Shown: positions 1 through 6,370, numbered from the stretch's first letter. The stretch: 10,029 nt of DNA from CAZNER01 sp964572065 (GCA_964572065.1 CAZNER010000069.1:1-10029), one strand, 5' to 3'. The notes: generated by a model not told the origin, from the letters alone. Made by a program: numbers and translations.

Positions 1-869
1 AAAATCCTATCTTACAAAACTCTTTTAATAAATATGGAGATGAATCGTTTAAATGGGTAATTATAGATATATGTACAGAAAATGAATTACAAAATCTAGA
101 AAAGTATTATATAGATATACTTAAACCTATTTTTAATATACAAAAAAACCCTATTAGACAGCCTAAAACAAAGGAAATGAAAAAGAAAATAAGTAAATCT
201 CTAAAAAACGGTTATAAAAATGGTACCATCTTACCTACTAGAACTAGGGAAGTAGTAGCTTATAGTCATACTGGAGAAATATTTCATTTCAACCAGGTTA
301 AAGAGTGTGTTAAAGAATTAAACCTTAGCACTACAAGAGTTTATGCAGTACTTAATAATGAGCAAATTCATACTAAAGGATATCAAATATTCTATAAGGA
401 TGAGAAAGAACATAATTTAGTAAAGTTAAACTTACAAATAGGAAATAGTGGATATTTAGAAAGAGACATCCAAACAAGATATCAAAAACCAGTAGCCCGA
501 TTAAAATCCTGTGAATTGCTGGAAAATCCTGAAGAGGACAATCAGCAGCCAAGCTTAAGTGGCGACACTTTTGAAGGTTCAGAGACTAGGAGTGAATCTC
601 AAGTAGATGATAATTCTCCCAAGAGCGCAGGACAATTTAAAGTAATTGAGTATGATGACAAAGGTAAACTTGATGGTAAAACATTGTTGTATTATAAACC
701 AATGGAGGTTCAGAACAACGATGGTACTATTGTAAGTGGAAACCCATTAGTATCAGTATCTTATGTAATAATAGATTACTCAAAATAAATTGATGATATA
801 GTCCGAACTACAGATATAACAAAATAAACTGTAGAAGCAGTAATTAAAAAAGCTGTGTTAACATAATTG
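1..869 (+). ncRNA. Group I intron (subgroup IA-like) in the dnaB gene, 3' part
   Basis: Self-splicing intron interrupting the helicase gene; its 5' end lies before the window. The core folds by eye: P3 507-513/626-632 (7 bp, one G-U), P4 517-521/543-547, P5 527-530/535-538, a P6 hairpin 557-561/566-570 capped by a GCGA tetraloop, P7 584-588/799-803 (GACTA/TAGTC), P8 633-639/786-792 (CAATTTA/TAAATTG) and P9 808-813/829-834 (CTACAG/CTGTAG). Between P7 5' and P3 3' sits an extra hairpin (589-592/616-619 enclosing 596-599/605-608), the P7.1/P7.2 position typical of subgroup IA. The string GATATAGTCC at 795-804 is the familiar P7 3' segment. The intron probably ends at G869, since exon sequence from 870 gives the T-G-K-T of Walker A. 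Known: group I introns end in a conserved G. The exact 3' splice site is inferred. Confidence 0.9.
3..788 (+). CDS. GIY-YIG homing endonuclease, C-terminal part (intron-encoded, 5' truncated by window)
   Basis: The frame is open from the window edge; an ATG at 177 is internal and not the start. The visible 261 residues begin inside the nuclease domain: the FNKYGDESFKW segment, then LEKYYID (Glu at 99-101, matching the metal-binding Glu of GIY-YIG enzymes) and LKPIFNIQ. Next comes a NUMOD3-like basic stretch (KKKISKSLKNG, codons from 180), then a NUMOD1-like DNA-binding repeat at about 250-410 (VVAYSHTGEIF ... VKELNLSTTRVYAVLNN). These architectures cut intronless alleles and spread the host intron. 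The GIY and YIG motifs lie upstream of the window. From about 490 on, the frame runs through the ribozyme core, and its TAA (786-788) falls in the 3' strand of P8. The last roughly 100 residues are therefore partly RNA-constrained and may not belong to the working enzyme. Confidence 0.85.
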   Translation, partial: NPILQNSFNKYGDESFKWVIIDICTENELQNLEKYYIDILKPIFNIQKNPIRQPKTKEMKKKISKSLKNGYKNGTILPTRTREVVAYSHTGEIFHFNQVKECVKELNLSTTRVYAVLNNEQIHTKGYQIFYKDEKEHNLVKLNLQIGNSGYLERDIQTRYQKPVARLKSCELLENPEEDNQQPSLSGDTFEGSETRSESQVDDNSPKSAGQFKVIEYDDKGKLDGKTLLYYKPMEVQNNDGTIVSGNPLVSVSYVIIDYSK

Positions 870-1808
870 ACTGGTAAGACTAGTTTCACAGATAATACTT
901 ATGTTTTAGGTCCATATGATTGGTACAAAAAGAATAAAGATAATACTGATGTTGAGTTAGAGATTATCTACAGATCAATGGAAAGACCAAAATCTCATAA
1001 GCTTGGTAAATGGGCTTGTCTAAAGCTCTTTACAGATTATAAAATGTTATTTGATGTGCCTACTCTTTATGGTTGGGGGACTAGAAAGAATTGGGTAACA
1101 GAAGAAACATACAGTAAGGTATCAGAGGTACTAGATTATTTTAATGAGATGGAAGATGTTGTTAAAGTAATTGACGGTGCTGAGAATCCTACTGGTATTT
1201 ATAATCACTTAGTATCTATTGCAAAAGACAATGGGGAAATAAGGCAAAAGAGTGAGTATGAGAAAGAATATGTGCCTAAAAATAAGAAAAGGATAACATT
1301 AGTTATTCTTGATCATATTGGTAAACTTAAAAGAGAACGGAACTTTAGTAAGAAGGAGGGTATTGATAAGATGTCTGAATATCTTGGAGTTTCTAGGGAT
1401 TTCTTTGGATTTAGTCCTGTGGTTGTATCACAGTTTAATAGGAATCTATCAGATTCACAAAGAGCTAGGAATAAAGAGCTTACTCCAGATCCAGATGATT
1501 TTAAAGATACTGGTAACTTGTATGAAGATGCAGATGTAGCTCTTGCATTATTTAATCCTTATAAGTTTAAAGTATTTGACCACATGGGATACCATATAGA
1601 TAAGTTTGTAAACAATAGGGGTTATAATAGATTTAGGTCTGTTACTGCTCTTAAAAACTCTTATGGTATTGATGATTTTAGGATAGGCTATAGATTTGTG
1701 GGAGAGGTTGGATTGTTTCAAGAATTGGTTAGTTCAGATGAGATGACACCAATTAGATATGAAATGGTTCGTGAGTTAAGTAGTGATGTTAAAAATTATA
1801 TTAATTAG
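870..1808 (+). CDS. dnaB: Replicative DNA helicase, DnaB-like, 3' exon
   Basis: RecA-fold motor domain of a hexameric DnaB-type helicase that unwinds DNA at the phage fork. The exon opens directly on Walker A (TGKT, 870-881); the first half of the P-loop and the N-terminal domain are in an upstream exon outside the window. Numbering from the codon at 867, later motifs are YRSMERP (35-41, the usual LEM position), Walker B ITLVILDHIG (Asp149), motif H3 VVVSQFNR (185-192), the DADVAL segment (221-226) and a C-terminal KNSYGIDDFRIGYR stretch (about 263-276, arginine-finger region of DnaB). A TTG at 867 could be mistaken for a start, but it is the intron end. The stop TAG overlaps the GTG start of the next gene. 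Family assignment is firm; membership of a crAss-like helicase clade is a guess. Confidence 0.88.
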   Translation, partial: TGKTSFTDNTYVLGPYDWYKKNKDNTDVELEIIYRSMERPKSHKLGKWACLKLFTDYKMLFDVPTLYGWGTRKNWVTEETYSKVSEVLDYFNEMEDVVKVIDGAENPTGIYNHLVSIAKDNGEIRQKSEYEKEYVPKNKKRITLVILDHIGKLKRERNFSKKEGIDKMSEYLGVSRDFFGFSPVVVSQFNRNLSDSQRARNKELTPDPDDFKDTGNLYEDADVALALFNPYKFKVFDHMGYHIDKFVNNRGYNRFRSVTALKNSYGIDDFRIGYRFVGEVGLFQELVSSDEMTPIRYEMVRELSSDVKNYIN

Positions 1809-2497
1809 TGGAGTTGCCAAAAGGAAAGGTTGCAGTAAAAACAAAGAATCCCAAGAATTTTATTCTGTACTCGCAACCTAAAATGGGGAAGACTACATTA
1901 CTATCACAACTAGATGATTGTTTAATCATTGATTTAGAGAATGGTAGTGATTATGTAGAAGCGTTAAAAGTTAAAGTTAATAATATAAAAGAGTTACATG
2001 AGATAGGAGAAAAAATAAAAGCAGAGGGGAAACCCTACAAATACGTAGCTATTGACACAATCTCAAAGCTTGAGGAATGGTGTGAAGGAGTAGCTACTTC
2101 AATGTATAAGAAAGATCCTAAAGGTAAGAGCTTTAAAGGCACTAGTGTCTTAGAGTTGCCTATGGGTGCTGGTTACCTATATTTGAGAATAGCTTTCAAA
2201 AAGTGGATTGACTATGTGCTTGGTTTAGCAGACCACGTTATATTAGTTGGTCACCTTAAAGATAAGCTAGTAGATAAGAAGGGTAAAGAAGTAGCAGCCA
2301 AGGATTTAGCATTAACAGGTAAGATCAGAGAGATTACTTGTGCTAATGCTGATGCAATTGGTTACTTATATAGAGAAGAAGATAAACTTCGTGTTAATTT
2401 CAAGGCAAGTGATGAGATTACTTGTGGAAGTAGATGTGAACACTTACGAGGTCAAGATTTTGAATTTGACTGGAGTAAGATTTTTATAGACGATTAA
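1808..2497 (+). CDS. Sak4-like RecA-fold NTPase (phage single-strand annealing/recombination)
   Basis: Protein of 229 residues, the usual size of Sak4-type phage NTPases (AAA_24 / phage nucleotide-binding family). Visible motifs: Walker A YSQPKMGKTT (21-30, Lys28), Walker B YVAIDTIS (79-86, Asp83) and the strand HVILVGHLKDK (143-153) that follows in RecA-like folds. Two Cys near the C-terminus (CGSRCEH) are unexplained. Known: Sak4 proteins bind ssDNA and promote annealing together with the phage SSB; here an SSB-like gene lies directly downstream, which supports that role. The start is taken as GTG 1808, overlapping the helicase stop by one base; it is non-ATG and has no Shine-Dalgarno site. 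TTG 1814 is a possible alternative; the first Met codon comes only at the Walker A loop, too late. A RadA/UvsX-type recombinase is less likely given the short length. Confidence 0.8.
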   Translation: MELPKGKVAVKTKNPKNFILYSQPKMGKTTLLSQLDDCLIIDLENGSDYVEALKVKVNNIKELHEIGEKIKAEGKPYKYVAIDTISKLEEWCEGVATSMYKKDPKGKSFKGTSVLELPMGAGYLYLRIAFKKWIDYVLGLADHVILVGHLKDKLVDKKGKEVAAKDLALTGKIREITCANADAIGYLYREEDKLRVNFKASDEITCGSRCEHLRGQDFEFDWSKIFIDD

Positions 2498-2516
2498 TAA
2501 TTAAAAAAGAAAAGTT

Positions 2517-3089
2517 ATGATTTCAACGAAAAGTGTAGAAGAAAATAAGGGATTTGTATCTAACTGGATTAAGCCTGGTATTGGTGAATATAAAATTGCA
2601 CATGTAGAACATGTAAAACCTGAAATGGGTTCTGAACATATTAAGATTTATATGGAAAGTAAACCATTAGAGGAGTTAAACAATGAGCCTCAGAAAGGGG
2701 AATTTAATTTGTATGTAACTGAAAGAGCATTTAAGTATACTCTTGCACAGATTCAGGCAATTGCTCAAGCAGCAGGAACGCCTAAAGAAGAGTTAGATCA
2801 AATTGAGGCACCTGACTGGGCAACCTATGTGAGCAAAATTTCGTCACTAATAACTGGCAAATTTCTAAGATTCAAATTCCGTGGAGAAGAAGTCTTATCT
2901 AAGACTACTGGGAACAAATGGTTGAAAGCAGCGTTACCTACTTACAGATTTGTAGAACCAATCACAGATGTAGTAGGGTTGACGTTTGATCCTGATAAAG
3001 ATATTAAAACTCTGCCTGATCCAGATGCAGAGGATATGGTAGCAACCTCTGATAATGATACTTCAGAGGCTGAAAATTTACCATTTTAA
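2517..3089 (+). CDS. Putative single-stranded DNA-binding protein
   Basis: Protein of 190 residues. I see no classical SSB signature in the body, but the C-terminus is typical: a long acidic, low-complexity tail (about 155-185, rich in Asp/Glu/Ser/Thr) ending in ENLPF, like the acidic tip with a terminal Pro-Phe through which SSBs recruit partners. The front part (roughly 10-150) alternates strand-like segments such as GIGEYKIAHVEHV, EFNLYVTE and GKFLRFKFRGEEV, compatible with an OB fold. Its position right after the Sak4-like NTPase and before the primase fits a fork or recombination SSB. The start ATG 2517 is preceded by an A-rich stretch (2498-2515), with no Shine-Dalgarno site. A terminator hairpin follows the stop. 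The assignment rests on tail and context. Confidence 0.62.
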   Translation: MISTKSVEENKGFVSNWIKPGIGEYKIAHVEHVKPEMGSEHIKIYMESKPLEELNNEPQKGEFNLYVTERAFKYTLAQIQAIAQAAGTPKEELDQIEAPDWATYVSKISSLITGKFLRFKFRGEEVLSKTTGNKWLKAALPTYRFVEPITDVVGLTFDPDKDIKTLPDPDAEDMVATSDNDTSEAENLPF

Positions 3090-3103
3090 TATTAACTAAC
3101 AAT

Positions 3104-3130
3104 AGGGGGATGAAATACTCCCCCTTTTAT
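3104..3130 (+). terminator. Rho-independent terminator after the ssb-like gene
   Basis: Perfect 7-bp stem AGGGGGA (3104-3110) / TCCCCCT (3119-3125) with an 8-nt loop, followed at once by a T-rich tract. It stands out sharply from the AT-rich surroundings and is the only G/C-run hairpin noted between genes. It closes the helicase-Sak4-SSB unit, and the primase start codon comes only 13 bases after the stem. The primase is then either read by leak-through or from a very short leader; I cannot identify a promoter here. Confidence 0.85.
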
Positions 3131-3138
3131 TTTACTAT

Positions 3139-4116
3139 ATGATAAGCACTAAAAATTACAAAGAATTAAACATAGATAATATATTCAATCAAATTAGTGG
3201 TTATGATGTTTTTAAAAATTATATTCCTCAGTTTACAGACATAAACAAATCATTCTTATCTCCTTTAAGGAAAGATAGGAAACCTGATGTTAGAATATTT
3301 AAAACTAAGACAGGAGAATTTATGTATAAGGATTTTGCATATCCTCAACATACATTTGGTTGTATTAAGTTTAAACAAGAGTTATATAATATTGGATTTA
3401 AGGAAACTTTGGAAATGATAAATGAGGACTTTAATTTAGGGTTGGGGTATGGAAGTACCAGAACAGCTAAGAAAGTCCCTAAGATAGCCCCTAAAGAGTT
3501 CTTAGACTCAATAAAAACAGAAAAATTAATAAGGATAGTATCAAAAGAATACAATTGGTACAGTAGGAGGTACTTTGATCAGTATCATATAAGTCAAGAG
3601 ACTTTAGAGCGGTTCAAAGTTAAACCTATAATTGGTTATTATCTTAATTATAGTTATTTTCCATGTGACAAGACAGCATATGCATACTGTTTTGGTAATT
3701 ATAAATATAAGATACTTCAGCCTTATGATGAAGAAATGAAATGGATTTCAAATACAAACAATATGATTATACAAGGATGGGAACAATTACCTGAAAAGGG
3801 AAATTTATGTTTTATTACTTCTTCTTTAAAGGATGTAATGGTATTACATGAAATAGGATTTACTGCTATAGCTCCTCAATCAGAAGCAGGTTCAATACCT
3901 GATGAGATTATAAATGAGTTAGAACAGAGGTTTAAAGAAGTTATTATATTTTATAATAATGATGATCCAGGTCAAAGATCTGCATTGTCTTTAAGTAATA
4001 ATACAGGATTTGATTTTGTACATTTACCTGAAGAAGTTGTAGAAAAAGACCCTAGTGACTATGCTAAAGAGCATGGATTAGAAAAATTAGAAACGATGAT
4101 AAATACAATAATATGA
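3139..4116 (+). CDS. Divergent DnaG/gp4-like primase with degenerate TOPRIM domain
   Basis: Protein of 325 residues with primase layout. The N-terminal part (about 38-82: SPLRKDRKP ... FMYKDFAYPQHTFGCIKF) matches the place of the zinc-binding CPFHxxxxPS...C..C domain of DnaG but has lost the cysteine set. The TOPRIM domain follows at about 222-300: CFITSSLKDVMVLHEIGF resembles the first TOPRIM strand and helix, and FYNNDDPGQ (271-279) the DxD loop. Against T7 gp4 (VTEGEID), the invariant Glu is Ser228; in the DxD motif the first Asp is Asn273, while Asp275 is kept. The domain may therefore bind metal unusually or have lost catalysis. The context (helicase, SSB, dUTPase) supports a replication primase. 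Start ATG 3139; the stop overlaps the dUTPase start (ATGA). Fold assignment is good, activity uncertain. Confidence 0.72.
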   Translation: MISTKNYKELNIDNIFNQISGYDVFKNYIPQFTDINKSFLSPLRKDRKPDVRIFKTKTGEFMYKDFAYPQHTFGCIKFKQELYNIGFKETLEMINEDFNLGLGYGSTRTAKKVPKIAPKEFLDSIKTEKLIRIVSKEYNWYSRRYFDQYHISQETLERFKVKPIIGYYLNYSYFPCDKTAYAYCFGNYKYKILQPYDEEMKWISNTNNMIIQGWEQLPEKGNLCFITSSLKDVMVLHEIGFTAIAPQSEAGSIPDEIINELEQRFKEVIIFYNNDDPGQRSALSLSNNTGFDFVHLPEEVVEKDPSDYAKEHGLEKLETMINTII

Positions 4117-4575
4117 AAGTAAAATATAAAAGAGTGAGAGATAATGCTGTAATACCAACTGCAGCAACAGAATTGAGTGGTGGATTAGATTTAACTGCAG
4201 CTCATATTGAGCAAGGGGAAACTAAAGACGAAATGATTGTGTATTTAGGATTGGCTATGCAGCCACCTCCTGGATATATGATTAGATTCAGTCCTAGAAG
4301 TTCATTTACTAAACATAGATGGATTCTACAAAATTCACCTACATTAGGAGATGCAGATTTTACAGGGGAATATAGATTAAGGTTTAGAGCTNNNNNNNNN
4401 NNNNNNNNNNNNNNNNNNNNNNNNNNNNNNNNNNNNNNNNNNNNNNNNNNNNNNNNNNNNNNNNNNNNNNNNNNNNNNNNNNNNNNNNNNNGAAATCATA
4501 CCTGTAGAATTTGAAGAGGGAGAATTAGAAAATTTAACAGATAGAGTAGGCGGATTTGGGTCTACTGGTAAATAA
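4113..4575 (+). CDS. dut: dUTPase (dUTP diphosphatase), interrupted by an assembly gap
   Basis: Trimeric dUTPase that hydrolyses dUTP to dUMP and PPi, keeping uracil out of phage DNA and supplying dUMP. Visible motifs: motif 1 GGLDLTA (23-29), motif 2 PRSSFTKH (61-68), motif 3 around NSPTLGDADFTGEYRL (74-89, Asp80 at the catalytic position) and motif 5 VGGFGSTGK at the C-terminus (4549-4572), the mobile arm that closes over the nucleotide. Motif 4 must lie in the N run 4392-4491. The reading frame before the gap (codon ending 4391) and after it (Glu codon at 4492) differ if 100 bases are assumed, so the true gap must be a multiple of three. The frame break is an assembly effect and not a mutation. 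Start ATG 4113 overlaps the primase stop; the stop is TAA 4573-4575. Confidence 0.9.
4392..4491. other. Assembly gap (100 N)
   Basis: Exactly 100 consecutive N, the usual placeholder for a scaffold gap of unknown size. It falls inside the dUTPase gene between motifs 3 and 5. A normal dUTPase would need roughly 30 residues here, but the sequence cannot exclude a larger insert such as another intron. Confidence 0.97.
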
Positions 4576-4583
4576 TTAAAATT

Positions 4584-5405
4584 ATGGCAACTTATGTAAC
4601 TGGAGACATTCATGGAGCAGCTAAAGCATTAAAACAAGTGTTAGAAAGATCTAACTTTGATTATGAGAATGATACTCTTATTCAACTTGGAGATGTTGCA
4701 GATGGATGGTCAGAAGTTTATGAGTGTGTAGAGGAATTACTTAAGATTAAAAACTTAATCTCTATTAAAGGTAATCATGATGATTGGTTTTTTCAGTGGA
4801 TGATTAAGGGTTTACACCCAACTAATTGGTTACAAGGAGGTTATGGGACTTTACAGTCTTATGTAAATAATGTGGATAGAAATGTAAACATTCGACAAAG
4901 AATGGGTGCATATACATCTGACCTAACTTATTTTGATATTCCAGACACACATAAAGACTTCTGGACAAAACAACACTTATATTATAAAGATGATAAGAAT
5001 AGAGTGTTTGTACATGGTGGATATACTAGTATACATGGAATAGGTAATGATGAATCTGCTTCATACTATTGGGACAGGTCATTATGGTACACTGCATTAG
5101 CTGCAGGGTCAACTAACAAATCTCTAGATAATAGATTACCAATCACACTTAGAAATCATGAAGAAATATATATAGGACACACTTCTACAGTAAATTGGGA
5201 CTATAAAAATCATGGTGTTTTGAAGGCTCCTGAAGGAGAAGTGAGGGGTAAGCCTATTACCACCCCTATTCATGCTTGTAATGTATGGAATCTAGATACA
5301 GGAGCTGGGTTTAGAGGTAAATTAACAATAATGAATATAGACACTAAAGAATTTTGGCAGTCTGATTTTGTAAATGAATTATATCCAGATGAAAAAGGTA
5401 GATAA
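4584..5405 (+). CDS. PPP-family (lambda phosphatase-like) metallophosphatase
   Basis: Protein of 273 residues carrying the full signature of PPP-type serine/threonine phosphatases: GDIHG (7-11), GDVADG (36-41, usual GDxxDRG with Arg absent), GNHD (63-66), VHGG (143-146) and the GHT histidine (198-200), then NLDTGAGFRGKLT (236-248), the usual closing strand. These residues bind two metal ions and hydrolyse phosphomonoesters. Phage relatives include lambda phosphatase, which removes phosphate from Ser/Thr and other phosphorylated residues; bis-nucleoside tetraphosphate hydrolysis (ApaH-like) is an alternative. The missing Arg of the GDxxDRG motif could change phosphate binding. It follows the dUTPase by 8 bases and is followed after 4 bases by a small gene. 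Substrate unknown; family firm. Confidence 0.88.
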   Translation: MATYVTGDIHGAAKALKQVLERSNFDYENDTLIQLGDVADGWSEVYECVEELLKIKNLISIKGNHDDWFFQWMIKGLHPTNWLQGGYGTLQSYVNNVDRNVNIRQRMGAYTSDLTYFDIPDTHKDFWTKQHLYYKDDKNRVFVHGGYTSIHGIGNDESASYYWDRSLWYTALAAGSTNKSLDNRLPITLRNHEEIYIGHTSTVNWDYKNHGVLKAPEGEVRGKPITTPIHACNVWNLDTGAGFRGKLTIMNIDTKEFWQSDFVNELYPDEKGR

Positions 5406-5409
5406 AAAG

Positions 5410-5607
5410 ATGACATACATTAAAATAGATAAAGAAGATACTGTAGTTGTAGCTGAAGAAGCTAAGTATGGAAGAAGTGCTATTCTTGTATTAAGAGAAA
5501 ATGAAGTACTTTTTGATATGGCTGATGGTGAATATGGTGTTGGGGTATTGTCTATAGAAGAATTGGAAGAAAAATTAAAAGAACATAAAATGAAATGTCA
5601 CAAGTAA
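5410..5607 (+). CDS. Small protein of unknown function (65 aa)
   Basis: I do not recognise this gene. I choose ATG 5410, 4 bases after the phosphatase stop, over an in-frame ATG at 5374 that would overlap the phosphatase end by 32 bases. The protein starts MTYIKIDKEDTVVVAEEA, has strand-like segments (SAILVLRENEVLFDM) and ends in a charged helix (SIEELEEKLKEHKMK). It has no membrane segment and no metal motif. Its 3' end overlaps the start of the second phosphoesterase by 13 bases, so the three genes are probably co-translated. It sits between two phosphoesterases, which is the only functional hint. Confidence 0.65.
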   Translation: MTYIKIDKEDTVVVAEEAKYGRSAILVLRENEVLFDMADGEYGVGVLSIEELEEKLKEHKMKCHK

Positions 5608-6158
5608 GATTTATTGGATGTCTTCATTTAGGTCATAGAAATTTGGCTCATTGGAGAGGATTCCAAGATGAATTTTATCATGATGATTATTTAATTCAGC
5701 AGTGGAATTCTGTGGTAAATAAAAGAGATTTAACTTATATTCTTGGAGATGTTACTATGGAAACTGCTGAACATTACTATAAATTAGATCAGTTAAATGG
5801 TAGAAAAGTAGTAGTATTAGGAAATCATGATAAATGGAAAGACGTACCAGAACTTTTAAAATATGTTGATGGTGTAGCAGGTGCAATAGATTATAAAGGA
5901 TGCATGTTAACACATATTCCTATACATCCTAATGAAGTTAACTTCTATAGGAGAAATATACATGCCCATATACATCATAATAATAAATTAGAAGAAATAG
6001 TATGTCATGATTGTTATGAGGATAAAAATTCAAAAAAAGTTCCTACAGCACATAAATATGTATGTGTAGATGCGAAACTTTTAGATTTTAAACCTCATAG
6101 TTTAGAAGACTTAGGAATATTTTGGCTAAGGAAAGATAAAAAGAACAATATAATATGA
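5595..6158 (+). CDS. Calcineurin-like phosphoesterase (YfcE/MJ0936-type)
   Basis: Protein of 187 residues with the single-domain phosphoesterase motif series: GCLHLGH (8-14, family pattern SDxHxGH), GDV (51-53), GNHD (76-79), LTHIPIHP (105-112) and HAHIHHN (123-129, usual GHxH). The family binds two metals and cleaves phosphodiesters or phosphomonoesters; small phage members are common but mostly uncharacterised. Cys9 stands where the first Asp metal ligand is expected; His11 and the Asp and His of the later motifs remain. The C-terminal part (VCVDAKLLDFKPHSLEDL) matches the end of this fold. It overlaps the preceding small gene by 13 bases, and its stop overlaps the next start (ATGA). It is only distantly like the PPP-type enzyme upstream, so a recent duplication is unlikely. 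Confidence 0.82.
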   Translation: MSQVRFIGCLHLGHRNLAHWRGFQDEFYHDDYLIQQWNSVVNKRDLTYILGDVTMETAEHYYKLDQLNGRKVVVLGNHDKWKDVPELLKYVDGVAGAIDYKGCMLTHIPIHPNEVNFYRRNIHAHIHHNNKLEEIVCHDCYEDKNSKKVPTAHKYVCVDAKLLDFKPHSLEDLGIFWLRKDKKNNII

Positions 6159-6370
6159 AAGAAGATGAAAGGAACAAGATATGGGTAATGCATCCTGAGT
6201 TTGGCTTTGTGTGCTTTAGTGGTATGACAGCTAGGCAAAAGGAAGTATTAGAAGAATATGGTTATATGTACCGTATGGAATATGGTGTAGACCATGATAA
6301 GATAGTTGAAAACTTTATAGATGAGAAGGAAGAGGAGAGTGGTAAGAAAGAAATCAACACCACAAAATAA
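6155..6370 (+). CDS. Small protein of unknown function (71 aa)
   Basis: I do not recognise this gene. It starts at an ATGA overlap with the phosphoesterase stop. The protein is KIWVMHPEFGFVCFSGM followed by a likely helix (TARQKEVLEEYGYMYRMEY) and a charged C-terminus (about 53-71, rich in Glu and Lys). The last 50 bases overlap the start of the nuclease gene in another frame, and those codons are purine-rich in both frames, so the charged tail may reflect the other frame's needs. No signal peptide or metal site is seen. Coding status is supported by the tight junction on the 5' side. Confidence 0.6.
   Translation: MKEDERNKIWVMHPEFGFVCFSGMTARQKEVLEEYGYMYRMEYGVDHDKIVENFIDEKEEESGKKEINTTK

Noticed and set aside
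177..788. A complete 203-residue protein starting at ATG 177
   Set aside because: The frame is open to the window edge and upstream codons encode conserved GIY-YIG residues including the catalytic Glu, so this Met is internal.
1309..1539. Open frame on the + strand inside the helicase exon
   Set aside because: It overlaps the helicase Walker B to H3 region in another frame and its composition is that of a frame-shifted shadow; no independent support.
867..1808. Intein in the helicase gene
   Set aside because: The interruption contains a group I ribozyme core with P3 to P9 and in-frame stops; no intein splicing blocks are visible.
3345..3554. Minus-strand open frame within the primase gene
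   Set aside because: Antisense shadow of a well-supported gene on a window where every real gene is on the + strand.
4377..4613. Minus-strand open frame across the N gap
   Set aside because: It consists largely of N codons and overlaps dUTPase motif 5 and the phosphatase start; an artefact of the gap.
5374..5409. Upstream ATG for the 65-residue gene
   Set aside because: It would overlap the phosphatase by 32 bases and add a lysine-rich leader; ATG 5410 sits just after the stop, as is typical here.
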